Shown: positions 23,616 through 33,035 of the stretch, piece after piece
Layout of the letters: every line of letters starts with the position of its first letter
Position numbering within the stretch: the stretch's first letter is position 1
Origin: Ostreibacterium oceani
GTDB taxonomy: Bacteria; Pseudomonadota; Gammaproteobacteria; Cardiobacteriales; Ostreibacteriaceae
Assembly: GCF_009362845.1 (NCBI RefSeq)
Contig: NZ_WHNW01000001.1
Location: 269,889-333,888 of the forward strand
Length of the DNA: 64,000 bases
Direction of reading: 5' to 3'
Translations under genes and position numbers: made by a program
The notes under the pieces: model-generated
What the model was told of the DNA's origin: nothing
The model's database searches: none
Seen by the model: the letters and a program-made list of their open reading frames with translations, nothing else

Positions 23616-25895
23616 ATGGATTCACGTGAAACAACAGTGGTGCCTTCGCGACTTGCTCGGTGTGTTATCTTACATGAAGCGACTGAGGCAGGCTGCCCAC
23701 TAGAACAGTTGCAAGCATACCTGAAAAAACAGGATAAAAGGCTCAATATAGCAGAAACCACAGTCATCGACTTAATATCGGATGGTAATCAAACACGGTG
23801 GCTAGGCCAAGAACTAGGCGACACGGTGGTTATTTTTAACTATAATTTGAACCTGAATAACTGGCTGTGCATACTAAACTGTATTCGTGGCGGACATACG
23901 GTATACCTTGTTTATGTGCATCATACGCTAACGAAGGCGCAAAATTGCTTGACGGTGCAAACTACGCTTCCACGATTAGCCGATGTACAGCTAGCCGATG
24001 TACAGCAGGTGGTCAATCCATTTGTCCATCAGGTATTGCTACCCCAGTTGCGGCAAATAGCATTGGTACCCAAAGTAATAGCAAAGATAACACCAAAGAC
24101 AGCGCTAAAAGCAAACGAAATAATACCAAAAGCATCAAATAACAATGGCTTGCGCGATGAGCAAGCCGAAATATTACAGTTTTTTTGCAGTCACCGTAAC
24201 CTTGATGGCTATGAAATGTGCCAAATCATCGGCAAGCGCGGGACAGGCAAATCAACACTGCTGGGTCAGTTGGCCGAGTTATATTGCCGCAACGGACAAC
24301 AGGTGGTAATTGTCGCACCGAGTCGAGGTTCGGCAAAAAATTTACTGAGTCAGCTAGCAAATGTTTCACGTGAAACATGGCAATTTCTCGTGCCTGATAA
24401 AATAACAACACTCACGAAAAGCAAAATACGCTTTGATGTGCTAATAATAGACGAAGCAGCTACACTGCCTAAGGCGTTTATGGATTACGCTATAGCAGCG
24501 TGTAAAAATAACGCAGGCCAGTTGATTGCCGCAACCACAACCGATGGTTACGAAACAACGGGGCAAAGTTATCGAGAGCATTATCTTGAAACCCCATCAA
24601 AAGCAGTCAGGATTTTTCAACTACAGCAAATACAGCGTTTTGCGTGTGACGACCCCTTATTTTTGCTAACGCAGCAATTTATCCCCACAGAGTCGGTCTC
24701 TGCTGTTGCGTTACCAGACGGTGTGCACATGATGGATACCCAATCGGTTATTGATGCAGGTATCATGCAAGGTTGCCATGCATTATTGCAAAAAGCGCAT
24801 TACAAAAGCACACCAAATGATGCAATGGCGCTTTATAATCGCCCTGCATGGTTTGCAATTGCTGTTAAAAATAATTGGATTTGTGCGGTTGCTTATGTAT
24901 TGATAGAATCCTTACCAGCGGAGGTTCAGCTTGACGAGTTGATAGCAGGTCGGCGACGTGTGAAATCCGCGTTTACGCAACAGTCGGTATTGGCTGCTTA
25001 TGGTCATATTGGCGCCCAAATGGATACTGTCGTACGATATCCCATCGCAAGAATTGTTAGAATCGTTACTGCACATGAGCAACGTCGTTGTGGGTATGCA
25101 ACAATGCTCGTCAATGAAATTGAAAAGCACTTGCTGGAAAAGTCAATTACGATGATGAGCGCATCATTCAGTGCGCGTGAATCGAGTTTGCGTTTTTGGT
25201 GTTCGGTCGGGTTTACGCCCGTTAAGTTATCCTTATCATTGAATAAATGGGACAATTTACCTGCGATATTGATGTTACGCGCGGTAGATCAACATGCGTG
25301 CTATCCAGCGGTAACTAAAACACAGTCAATTCACAAACAGGTAGCCCATAAACAGGCAATCCACGCACAGACAGTCCATACACAGACAATTCATACACAA
25401 GAAATCAAGCAATTGTATAATTTTTTCCAGCACCATGTCGCTTGTTATCAAGCCTTTTATCAGACCAGTCAGGCGGCGCAGCGGACACTACAGACATTAA
25501 TGGATTTAGACGTCGCCATTAAAGCTAATATGGAAACGAGTATTGCAGCCAATATTGCAGCCGATATGGTAGCTAACAGGCGCAGTACGATGACTGCCAA
25601 TAGACAGGCATCACAACAAAAAATAGCAGAAACATCATTGGATGAAATGGATTTATTAAATGAAATTAATAAATTAGAAAAAAGTCATCGGCCAGCGTCG
25701 TATTTTTTACCCGTATTGATTAACAGTCCGTGTTGGAAGCGATGGCAGCAGCTGCAGCAACAACCGTTAGGTGAAATCCAGCATCGTATCCTGACCTATT
25801 TGCCATTTGAGGCGATAAAAAAGTCAAACCAACCAATAATTAAGCAGCTGTTGACGCAGTTAGCGGCAACAATCAAAGCGAATCGCAACGCTTAA
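23616..25895 (+). CDS. tmcA: TmcA, tRNA(Met) cytidine acetyltransferase
   Basis: 759 residues from ATG 23616; an in-frame TTG at 23532 would add 28 residues that consist mainly of the tandem repeat, and the ATG places the conserved TRWLGQELGDTVVIF segment at the family distance. Helicase part: Walker A GKRGTGKST, DVLIIDEAATLP, IAATTTDGYETTGQSYREHYL. GNAT acetyltransferase part: RIVTAHEQRRCGYATMLVNEIE. It acetylates the wobble cytidine of elongator tRNA(Met). Longer than E. coli (671) because of inserts, including a HKQ/HTQ repeat (IHKQVAHKQAIHAQTVHTQ) after the GNAT domain. Two parS-like sites lie within it. Confidence 0.88.
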   Translation: MDSRETTVVPSRLARCVILHEATEAGCPLEQLQAYLKKQDKRLNIAETTVIDLISDGNQTRWLGQELGDTVVIFNYNLNLNNWLCILNCIRGGHTVYLVYVHHTLTKAQNCLTVQTTLPRLADVQLADVQQVVNPFVHQVLLPQLRQIALVPKVIAKITPKTALKANEIIPKASNNNGLRDEQAEILQFFCSHRNLDGYEMCQIIGKRGTGKSTLLGQLAELYCRNGQQVVIVAPSRGSAKNLLSQLANVSRETWQFLVPDKITTLTKSKIRFDVLIIDEAATLPKAFMDYAIAACKNNAGQLIAATTTDGYETTGQSYREHYLETPSKAVRIFQLQQIQRFACDDPLFLLTQQFIPTESVSAVALPDGVHMMDTQSVIDAGIMQGCHALLQKAHYKSTPNDAMALYNRPAWFAIAVKNNWICAVAYVLIESLPAEVQLDELIAGRRRVKSAFTQQSVLAAYGHIGAQMDTVVRYPIARIVRIVTAHEQRRCGYATMLVNEIEKHLLEKSITMMSASFSARESSLRFWCSVGFTPVKLSLSLNKWDNLPAILMLRAVDQHACYPAVTKTQSIHKQVAHKQAIHAQTVHTQTIHTQEIKQLYNFFQHHVACYQAFYQTSQAAQRTLQTLMDLDVAIKANMETSIAANIAADMVANRRSTMTANRQASQQKIAETSLDEMDLLNEINKLEKSHRPASYFLPVLINSPCWKRWQQLQQQPLGEIQHRILTYLPFEAIKKSNQPIIKQLLTQLAATIKANRNA
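23618..23633. other. Degenerate parS-like site at the tmcA start
   Basis: GGATTCACGTGAAACA matches canonical parS (TGTTTCACGTGAAACA) at 14 of 16 positions; the right half is perfect. It begins two bases after the tmcA ATG and encodes DSRET. Confidence 0.5.
24362..24377. other. Perfect canonical parS site inside tmcA
   Basis: TGTTTCACGTGAAACA is identical to the consensus chromosomal parS bound by ParB; the symmetry extends one base each side (24361-24378). It encodes NVSRET between the two halves of the helicase domain. With the variants at 21251 and 23618 it makes a cluster spanning about 3.1 kb. Confidence 0.85.
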
Positions 25896-26005
25896 GTCGC
25901 AGTTGAGGTGTCGTTACGTTAAGGAGGCGGTTAAGCGCAGTTAAGCGTGTAAACCATGCATCCAAAAGTGTGGTTGCCCCCTTTGTCGCTTAGTCCCCTT
26001 TGCCG

Positions 26006-27652
26006 CTAACCCCCTTCTCGCAATGAAATGGTTTGGTTAAATCGTCGTTGACCATTGAGTTTTTCCGCATCATAGGTAAAGTACCCAATGCGTTCAAATT
26101 GATAAGTCAAACCAATGGGTGCATCGGCCAGTGCAGGCTCTAGTTTAGCGGTATCGATAATACGCTTTGAATTGGCATTGATTACATCAGTAAAATGCTC
26201 AGATTTCATTGGGTTAGGCTCTGTAAACAGGCGGTCGTATTCAATCACGCAGGCATCTATCGCGTGCGGTTTTGAGACCCAATGGATAACCCCTTTTACT
26301 TTCCGACCATCGGCGGGATTTTTGCCTAGCGTGTCTGAGTCATAGTGGCATAATAGCTCGATGGGCTCCCCTGTTTTTTCATCAAAAATAATCTGTTCGC
26401 AGCGAATGACATAGGCGCCCCGCAGTCTGACTTCGCCGCCTAATACAAGGCGTTTGAATTTGTTGTTGGCCGTTTCTTTGAAGTCTTCACGCTCAATATA
26501 GAGATGTTTGCTAAATGGAATTTGCCTCGTGCCCATTTCAGCATTTTGAGGGTGATTAGCGATGGTTAGATTCTCTACGGTCTCTTCGGGGTAGTTAATC
26601 AAAGTGACGGTGATTGGATTGATCACCGCCATACGTCTGGGGGCATGGCTATTTAGTGTATCGCGAAGCAAGCCATCAAAAAACTCCATTTCGATGGTTG
26701 CGTCTTTTTTGGTGATGCCAATTTTATGGCAAAAATCACGGATAACCTGGGGTGGAACACCGCGTCGGCGCATACCTGCAATCGTTGGCATGCGTGGGTC
26801 ATCCCAGCCGTCAACATGGCCTTTTTCTACGAGTTGGATGAGGCGGCGTTTAGATAATACCGTGTACTCTAATTGTAGTCTGGCAAACTCAATCTGGCGT
26901 GGCTGACACGGGGTATTTAGTACCCGAATAAACCAGTCATAAAGCGGTCGGTGGTCTTCGAATTCTAACGTACACAATGAGTGCGTAACCCCTTCTATCA
27001 TATCAGATAGGCCGTGTGTAAAATCATAAAGCGGATAAATGCACCAGTGGTTACCCGTTCTGAAGTGATGCGCGCGACGGACACGATAAATAACAGGATC
27101 GCGCATATTCATGTTTGGAGACTGCATGTCAATTTTGGCACGAAGCACAGCGTCTCCATCCGCGTATTCACCATCACGCATTTTTTTAAAATGGGCTAAG
27201 TTTTCATCCACACTGCGCTCACGGTAAGGGCTCTCGGCGCCAGGCTCAGTTAGTGAGCCCCGCCCTAGTCTGATGGCTTCGGTTGTTTGGTTATCAACGT
27301 AAGCAAGCCCCGCTTCAATTAATTGTACGGCAAGCTGGTAAAGCGTCTCAAAATAGTCCGAAGCAAAACAAAGCGCGTCCCATTGATAACCTAGCCATGA
27401 AATGTCTTCTTTAATGGCGTGCATGTAGGTTTCTTCTTCTTTTTCTGGGTTCGTATCATCAAAACGGAGATTGCATTTGCCGCCAAACTGCGCGGCTAAT
27501 CCAAAATTAAGACAAATTGACTTAGCATGACCGATATGTAAATAGCCATTTGGCTCAGGCGGAAAACGCGTCTGAATGGCTTGGTGCTTGCCGTTAGCCA
27601 AATCGGTATCGATAATTTCTTGGATAAAGTTGTGGATGGTTTCGTCGGTCAT
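26006..27652 (-). CDS. glnS: Glutaminyl-tRNA synthetase
   Basis: 548 residues (E. coli 554). Class I motifs are FPPEPNGYLHIGHAKSICLNFG (HIGH) and VLSKRRLIQLVEKG (KMSKS equivalent, here LSKRR); ITKKDATIEMEFFDG and the two C-terminal beta-barrel anticodon domains (NKFKRLVLGGEVRLRGAY) are present. Charges tRNA(Gln) in the cytoplasm. Divergent from the transglycosylase gene with a 104-base gap containing a small hairpin. Confidence 0.97.
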   Translation of the reverse strand: MTDETIHNFIQEIIDTDLANGKHQAIQTRFPPEPNGYLHIGHAKSICLNFGLAAQFGGKCNLRFDDTNPEKEEETYMHAIKEDISWLGYQWDALCFASDYFETLYQLAVQLIEAGLAYVDNQTTEAIRLGRGSLTEPGAESPYRERSVDENLAHFKKMRDGEYADGDAVLRAKIDMQSPNMNMRDPVIYRVRRAHHFRTGNHWCIYPLYDFTHGLSDMIEGVTHSLCTLEFEDHRPLYDWFIRVLNTPCQPRQIEFARLQLEYTVLSKRRLIQLVEKGHVDGWDDPRMPTIAGMRRRGVPPQVIRDFCHKIGITKKDATIEMEFFDGLLRDTLNSHAPRRMAVINPITVTLINYPEETVENLTIANHPQNAEMGTRQIPFSKHLYIEREDFKETANNKFKRLVLGGEVRLRGAYVIRCEQIIFDEKTGEPIELLCHYDSDTLGKNPADGRKVKGVIHWVSKPHAIDACVIEYDRLFTEPNPMKSEHFTDVINANSKRIIDTAKLEPALADAPIGLTYQFERIGYFTYDAEKLNGQRRFNQTISLREGG

Positions 27653-27703
27653 ATTATTTAAGTATTTTCAAATCAGAAGGCTTATTATATAATTTTTGTT
27701 GTA

Positions 27704-27720
27704 AAAGGGCGATGCCCTTT
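27704..27720. other. Small perfect hairpin in the glnS/lipoprotein intergenic gap
   Basis: AAAGGGC-GAT-GCCCTTT, seven-base arms and three-base loop, preceded on the minus side by an AT-rich TATATAAT. No T-run follows on either strand, so a terminator is unlikely. Confidence 0.4.
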
Positions 27721-27756
27721 CGTCATCGTCATGCTAAATAAAAATAATAACGCACT

Positions 27757-28362
27757 ATGAAAATACAAATTACCCACACACAAAAACTCATTTTTCTTTT
27801 TTTAGTTAGCTTGTTAGGTGGTTGCAGCAGCATTCCAAAACAAGCCGAAAGCCTAGACAATGCGTGCAGTATTTTAGATACACACAAAAAATGGCGCAGT
27901 GCGTTTGACCAAACCTTTAAAAAATACGGTGTACCACCACATGTCGTGATGGCATTTATGCACCAAGAATCTCGATTTGTCCATGACGCTCGCCCACCTA
28001 AGAAAAAAATTCTGGGTATTCCAACGCAGCGACCATCAACGGCCTATGGTTATGCACAGGCGTTGGATAGCACTTGGGATTGGTACCGAGACAAGACAGG
28101 TTACCGAGGCGCCAAGCGAGACCATCTCCCCGATGCCGTTGACTTTGTCGGTTGGTATATTAATGAAAACCATCGGCGAACGGGTATATCCAAGTGGGAC
28201 GCAGCAAATCAATATTTCGCTTATCACGATGGCACAACAGGTTTTTTAAAAGGAACACACAAAGAAAAAGCCTGGTTACTTAACGTGGCACAAAAGGTCA
28301 ATACGCGTGCGAGCATGTATCGCAGGCAGCTAGCGGCTTGTTATAAATACCCTGCCCTCTAA
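27757..28362 (+). CDS. Lytic transglycosylase-like lipoprotein (SLT domain)
   Basis: 201 residues. A lipoprotein signal peptide ends in LLGGC (Cys about residue 23). The SLT-like domain follows: FKKYGVPPHVVMAFMHQESRF with the likely catalytic Glu in HQESRF, then RPSTAYGYAQALDSTWDWY and DAANQYFAYHDGTTGFLKGTH. It would cleave peptidoglycan glycan strands from the outer membrane. Single gene, divergent from glnS. Similar small lipoproteins are common in gammaproteobacteria without an assigned name. Confidence 0.8.
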   Translation: MKIQITHTQKLIFLFLVSLLGGCSSIPKQAESLDNACSILDTHKKWRSAFDQTFKKYGVPPHVVMAFMHQESRFVHDARPPKKKILGIPTQRPSTAYGYAQALDSTWDWYRDKTGYRGAKRDHLPDAVDFVGWYINENHRRTGISKWDAANQYFAYHDGTTGFLKGTHKEKAWLLNVAQKVNTRASMYRRQLAACYKYPAL

Positions 28363-28446
28363 TGTCGGCGGGGGGTTACGTGTCTTTACAATATAGTTAT
28401 CAGCTCCGCACGATAGTCAGTGGTGCGTATTTATTGGGCAAGCCGC

Positions 28447-29145
28447 ATGCATGAACCCATTTGGTTGGCGCCATATGATGTGTTGGCATTTCCTGATGCT
28501 AGGCAGGCAATGCGTGAACCCGACGGGTTGCTTGCTGCTGGCGCAAACTTATCGGTGATTACCCTAAAATCGGCTTATGAACAGGGTATTTTTCCTTGGT
28601 TTGAGGGTAATCAGCCTATCTTATGGTGGTCGCCTTCGGTGCGCGCCCTATTGCCAACAAAAGCGGTGCATGTGAGCAAAACGATGCAAAAACTGATCCA
28701 GCAAGAACGCTTTACAGTAACCGTAGATCAGGCGTTTGCAGCCGTTGTTGCCGCCTGTGCCAAGTCAACTGACACCCGCACATCAACGTGGATTACCGAG
28801 GATATGCGTGTCGCTTATTGCAGGTTGCACGCGCATGGTATGGCGCATAGTGTTGAAGTTTGGGACGGCAAAGGTCAGCTGTGTGGCGGGCTTTACGGTG
28901 TATTTGTGAAAAATTTGTTTTGTGGCGAATCGATGTTTAGCCAAGTTGCTAATGCCTCTAAGCTGGCACTAATTTGGCTAGGTCGGTTTCTAGCAAAGCA
29001 CGGGTGTTGCTATATTGATTGTCAGCTGCCGACGGCCCATTTGACGCGTATGGGTGCAAAAAATGTGCCAAGAGAAACCTTGCTATCAATTTTGGCGACA
29101 ATGCAACCGAATACTAGATTAATTAATGCGGCATGGGCAACATAA
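28447..29145 (+). CDS. aat: Leucyl/phenylalanyl-tRNA-protein transferase
   Basis: 232 residues from ATG 28447; GTG codons at 28420 and 28423 would add nine residues and cannot be ruled out. Family motifs are AMREPDGLLAAGANLS, AYEQGIFPWFEGNQPILWWSPSVRALL, GGLYGVFVKNLFCGESMFS and CCYIDCQLPTAHLTRMGA. It adds Leu or Phe to N-terminal Arg/Lys of proteins for the ClpAP N-degron pathway. Its stop overlaps the ruvX start (TAATG). Confidence 0.93.
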   Translation: MHEPIWLAPYDVLAFPDARQAMREPDGLLAAGANLSVITLKSAYEQGIFPWFEGNQPILWWSPSVRALLPTKAVHVSKTMQKLIQQERFTVTVDQAFAAVVAACAKSTDTRTSTWITEDMRVAYCRLHAHGMAHSVEVWDGKGQLCGGLYGVFVKNLFCGESMFSQVANASKLALIWLGRFLAKHGCCYIDCQLPTAHLTRMGAKNVPRETLLSILATMQPNTRLINAAWAT

Positions 29146-29540
29146 TGACCACAATTTTAGCGATTGATTATGGGCAAAAAAAAATTGGATTGGCTGTGGG
29201 GCAAATGATTACCCAGACCGCACAGCCACTAGATGTTATTTTTATAAAGGGAGATTTTTGGTTAAAAATTAACAAGATATTCAAAGAGTGGCAGCCAGCT
29301 GCAGTCGTTATTGGCGAGCCTAAGTTAGCCGATGATACCCCTCACCCGCTAGAAAAATTGATAGAAAGCTTTATCTTTGAGTTAAAAAAAAGGTATAATG
29401 TTAAGATATATCGAGAAAATGAGGCATTTACATCGTTTGAAGCCAGCCAATATCACACGGGAGCTAATTACAATAAGCCCGTTGATGCACACGCCGCAGC
29501 CATTATTTTGGAAAGTTGGATGCGCGCCAACCATGCTTAA
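29145..29540 (+). CDS. ruvX: RuvX/YqgF, RNase H-fold pre-16S rRNA nuclease family
   Basis: 131 residues from ATG 29145, overlapping the aat stop. The RNase H fold starts ILAIDYGQKKIGLAVG with the first catalytic Asp; AVVIGEPKLADDT replaces the more usual VGLPLNMDGT, ENEAFTSFEAS carries the second acidic residue and KPVDAHAAAIILESW the last Asp. YqgF processes the 5' end of 16S rRNA. In Pseudomonas the yqgF gene also lies close upstream of pilG, so this neighbourhood is conserved. The divergent central motif may mark a fast-evolving variant. Confidence 0.88.
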   Translation: MTTILAIDYGQKKIGLAVGQMITQTAQPLDVIFIKGDFWLKINKIFKEWQPAAVVIGEPKLADDTPHPLEKLIESFIFELKKRYNVKIYRENEAFTSFEASQYHTGANYNKPVDAHAAAIILESWMRANHA

Positions 29541-29573
29541 TCGACGATGCCAGATACAGAGTGGAGAATGTAG

Positions 29574-29954
29574 GTGACGCAACAAACTAATAATAAAAAA
29601 GTGCTCGTCGTTGATGATTCTGAGACGATTAGGCGGACAGCAGAAGCGCTACTCAAAAAAGAGGGGTACGAAGTCGGTGTTGCCGAAGACGGCTTTCAGG
29701 CGTTTGCAGCAATTGTGGATTTTAGCCCCAGTATTATATTTTTAGATATCATGATGCCGCGCTTAGATGGTTATCAGGTCTGTTCTGTGATAAAAAACAA
29801 TCCAGAGTATGAGCATATTCCTGTCATCATGCTGTCTAGCAAAGATAATATTTTTGACAAAGCCAGAGGTCGGGTTTCGGGTTCGGAGTTTTTTATGAGC
29901 AAACCGTTCTCCAAAGAAGAGCTAATCAATGTGATTAATCAGCATTTGAAGTAG
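29574..29954 (+). CDS. pilG: PilG, twitching motility response regulator
   Basis: 126 residues, single receiver domain. Start is a GTG with GGAG upstream. Phospho-acceptor Asp in IIFLDIMMPRLDG (about residue 60), acidic pocket VLVVDDSETIRR, switch Ser/Thr in VIMLSSKDN and Lys in FFMSKPFSKEE. No output domain, as in Pseudomonas PilG, which acts on pilus extension and cAMP. First of the six-gene Pil-Chp cluster, 34 bases after ruvX. Confidence 0.93.
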   Translation: MTQQTNNKKVLVVDDSETIRRTAEALLKKEGYEVGVAEDGFQAFAAIVDFSPSIIFLDIMMPRLDGYQVCSVIKNNPEYEHIPVIMLSSKDNIFDKARGRVSGSEFFMSKPFSKEELINVINQHLK

Positions 29955-30016
29955 CGACTATTGAACGCCGCTATCCGACTTAAATAAAAAACACAGCATA
30001 AGAGATTAAAACAGTT

Positions 30017-30388
30017 ATGGCAACAATATTAGTAATTGATGACTCGCCAACGGAAGTACAGACAGTCACTAAAATTTTAGAAAAAGCAGGGCACGCAGTT
30101 AAGTGGGCAAATAACGCAACCAAAGGCATAGAACTGAGTGCCGCGTTGCTGCCTGATTTAATATTAATGGATGTTGTTATGCCAGGCATGAATGGCTTTC
30201 AAGCGACACGAAAGATTGCACGTAGCGAACAAACAAAGCACATACCAATTATTATGCTGACAACCAAAGATCAAGAGACGGACAAGATATGGGGTATTCG
30301 CCAAGGCGCAAAAGACTATATTGTTAAGCCAGCAGAAGCAAAAGAGTTGTTAGCAAAAATTGATGCGCTGATTGGCCCACAATCTTAG
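30017..30388 (+). CDS. pilH: PilH, twitching motility response regulator
   Basis: 123 residues, single receiver domain: ILVIDDSPTEVQ, LILMDVVMPGMNG (phospho-Asp about residue 52), IIMLTTKDQETDK and YIVKPAEAKE. The DDSPTE and PGMNGFQATRKI features match PilH rather than PilG. Believed to act as the second response regulator/phosphate sink for pilus retraction. 62 bases downstream of pilG. Confidence 0.92.
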   Translation: MATILVIDDSPTEVQTVTKILEKAGHAVKWANNATKGIELSAALLPDLILMDVVMPGMNGFQATRKIARSEQTKHIPIIMLTTKDQETDKIWGIRQGAKDYIVKPAEAKELLAKIDALIGPQS

Positions 30389-30406
30389 AAAAAGACGCGA
30401 CACACT

Positions 30407-30910
30407 ATGCCAAAAACAAAACAATCGTTTCAGTATCTAGCGCGACTGGCGGCACATAAAAAAAGAGATGAGCGTCTAGTCGATGGCGTGGGTCAGCAGA
30501 CGTTTCTTTGTACGTTGGTTCAGGGGAAAAAGCTACACATCCCCATCCATGAAGTCAAAGAAATCATCCCAAAACCCAAGCCAGTCAAGATAGGTCACAC
30601 GAAACAGTGGTTTGAAGGGTTGATTAAAGTACAGGGCGATATTTATAGCGCGGTAAATATCGGCAAGCTGATTTATCAGTCAACGACAACCGAAAAAAAC
30701 ACCTTCGCCGTTGCCTTATCGCAACGCGATGGGAACTATGCGCTTTTGGTGCATAATGTTTTGGGCATCATTCAGACGGGCAGCCTAGAAAAAATTAGCA
30801 CGTCAGAGTATCTAGACACTTATCAGACCACTGATGCACAAGAAATAGATATTTTACCTATCCAACAATTAATTGAATCAACAGAGTTTACGCATGTCTC
30901 TGTGTTTTAA
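30407..30910 (+). CDS. pilI: PilI, CheW-like adaptor
   Basis: 167 residues with a single CheW domain (residues about 30-160: FLCTLVQGKKLHIPIHEVKEIIP, FEGLIKVQGDIYSAVNIGKLI, YALLVHNVLGI). It couples the receptor PilJ to the kinase ChpA. Position pilH-pilI-pilJ is the standard order. Confidence 0.9.
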   Translation: MPKTKQSFQYLARLAAHKKRDERLVDGVGQQTFLCTLVQGKKLHIPIHEVKEIIPKPKPVKIGHTKQWFEGLIKVQGDIYSAVNIGKLIYQSTTTEKNTFAVALSQRDGNYALLVHNVLGIIQTGSLEKISTSEYLDTYQTTDAQEIDILPIQQLIESTEFTHVSVF

Positions 30911-30931
30911 CGCAACAGTAAGAGCATTATC

Positions 30932-33004
30932 ATGAAGAGCAAAAATAAAGTAAATAAAAGCAATCAGGGAAATAACAACAAACAAGGGGGTTCTATTCGA
31001 ACCTTAGTTTTTTTGCTCGCTGTCATCAGCTTATTAGCAAGTATTAGCCTTGGTTGGTTTTATAAAAAATCGCTGGACACAGTTGAAGAAGCCAAGCAGG
31101 CTGTCGATGAGCAAATTTCGCTGTCCAGCGGGTTTTCTTTGGGGTACTTGCAGGCCGTCAAAGGTAATGCAAACCAAGCCGATCAAATCAATCGAAATAG
31201 TCAAAAATTTGGCGGTATTTTGCAGAGGCTGCAGGCTGATGAGTTAGGCTTGGGGATTGATGCCGCGCAACAAAGCATTTTGACACAAGTCGATAAAGAT
31301 TGGTATACGATGCGCAATTATTTAGATAATGTCGTTAATGCCAAATCGGCCATTTCAGTCGTACACGAAGTGACCCCTGAGCTGTCTACTTTGGCTTCAG
31401 AAATCAATTTATCAGCAACCAAGATTCGTAATTCACTCGATCAATTTCAAAATATTGCCAAGCTGTCGGCAAACTTAACGGCACTCTCTAGCGTCGTTAA
31501 TAACATTGATAGCCAAGCCCAAAAAGTGTTACTCGGTGGTAACGAAGCGAGAGATGCCTCAGTTAAGATTGGTGAAAATTTGGGTGAGTTTTTTGCGGTG
31601 ATAAACGAAGTAGATCAAGAGGTAAAACGACAAGGCAGTATTGTTTTTAACACCCCCAAAGACCTAGATGAGATTGATGTGCTGACAGCCAAGACTACGG
31701 CGTTTCAGATTGCATTGGCAGATTTGACAAGCTACATGCCGCAGTTTATTCAGGTTAACAGTGCGGCGAATGACATTGATAGCCAAGCGACTCGGCTAAC
31801 TAGCTCGCTACGTGAGTTAAAAGAGACTTATACCAATCAAAATGTATCACCGCTTAGCCCATTACCTCTGAGCTACGAATATCTCATTGCAATTACTGCG
31901 CTGTTGGCGCTGGCCTTTTTTGCGTTATGGGCTTGGCTACAATACAAAAACGGAGAGCGGCTTAGAAAAGAGGCGGATCGATTACGTAAGGCCGAAGAAG
32001 AACAAAACAAAAAAAACCAAGAAGCGATTTTGCGTCTAATGGATGAGTTAGCGAACCTATCTGATGGTGATCTGACTGTCGAAGCGCAAGTAACCGAAGA
32101 CTTCACAGGCGCGATAGCGGATTCGGTTAATTACACCGTTGAATCGATGCGTGGCATGGTTGGTACGATTACCCATACATCCAAACAGATTGATACCGCC
32201 ACAGAATCAACGCAGGGGGTTTCACGCTTGTTAGAAGACTCGTCCAAGCAACAAAGTCAACAAATTTCACAAGTTAGTGAAGTCTCAAGGCTTATGTCTG
32301 ACTCGCTGAATGAGATCGCAAAGAACACGGATTCGTCAGTAGAAATCGCTCGTTCATCGGTGGACTTTGCCCAAGACGGAAGAAATCGTGTTAGATCAAC
32401 GATTAAAAGCATGAACGATATTCGAGAGAATATCCAAGACACGGCGAAACGAATTAAACGCCTCGGGGAGAGTTCACAAGAAATTGGCGATATCGTTGAG
32501 ATTATCAAAGGAATTGCTGATCAAACAAACGTTCTCGCACTCAATGCGGCAATCCAGGCTACCTCAGCAGGCGAGGCTGGGCGAGGCTTTGCTGTGGTTG
32601 CAGACGAAGTGCAACGCTTGGCTGAGCGCTCGGCGAACGCAACAAAACGTATCGAAGTGTTGGTTAAGACCATCCAAGCAGATGCTAACGAAGCCGTTGC
32701 TTCTATGGAAAGCTCAACCAAACAAGTGGTGACAGGAACCAGTGTTGCAGAAGAAGCAGGACAATCACTAGATAAAATCGAAAATGTTTCCCAGAATTTG
32801 GCAAATTTGATTGTCAATGTGTCTAAAGCCACTCGAAACGCAGCGGGAATGTCTGCCGGCGTCGCGCAAAGCATGGATGTGCTAACTTCGCTTAACAGCA
32901 AAACGCGAGACGATGTGAAAAGTGCGGTAAAATCGGTTGATAATCTGCTTGAGTTATCGAGTTCGTTGCGCGATTCGGTTTCTGGGTTTAAATTGCCGAA
33001 CTAG
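30932..33004 (+). CDS. pilJ: PilJ, methyl-accepting chemoreceptor for twitching
   Basis: 690 residues. A lysine- and asparagine-rich cytoplasmic tip ([17 protein letters not shown]), first membrane segment ([20 protein letters not shown], about 25-44), a 260-residue periplasmic PilJ domain with two repeats containing [11 protein letters not shown] and [10 protein letters not shown], a second membrane segment ([20 protein letters not shown], about 312-331), HAMP, and the cytoplasmic coiled coil with the kinase-tip hairpin [34 protein letters not shown]-type signature. Senses surface/pilin signals in Pseudomonas. Twenty bases after pilI. Confidence 0.93.
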   Translation: MKSKNKVNKSNQGNNNKQGGSIRTLVFLLAVISLLASISLGWFYKKSLDTVEEAKQAVDEQISLSSGFSLGYLQAVKGNANQADQINRNSQKFGGILQRLQADELGLGIDAAQQSILTQVDKDWYTMRNYLDNVVNAKSAISVVHEVTPELSTLASEINLSATKIRNSLDQFQNIAKLSANLTALSSVVNNIDSQAQKVLLGGNEARDASVKIGENLGEFFAVINEVDQEVKRQGSIVFNTPKDLDEIDVLTAKTTAFQIALADLTSYMPQFIQVNSAANDIDSQATRLTSSLRELKETYTNQNVSPLSPLPLSYEYLIAITALLALAFFALWAWLQYKNGERLRKEADRLRKAEEEQNKKNQEAILRLMDELANLSDGDLTVEAQVTEDFTGAIADSVNYTVESMRGMVGTITHTSKQIDTATESTQGVSRLLEDSSKQQSQQISQVSEVSRLMSDSLNEIAKNTDSSVEIARSSVDFAQDGRNRVRSTIKSMNDIRENIQDTAKRIKRLGESSQEIGDIVEIIKGIADQTNVLALNAAIQATSAGEAGRGFAVVADEVQRLAERSANATKRIEVLVKTIQADANEAVASMESSTKQVVTGTSVAEEAGQSLDKIENVSQNLANLIVNVSKATRNAAGMSAGVAQSMDVLTSLNSKTRDDVKSAVKSVDNLLELSSSLRDSVSGFKLPN

Positions 33005-33035
33005 GCAATTTAAGTAAACGGCGACGAGAAAACGA

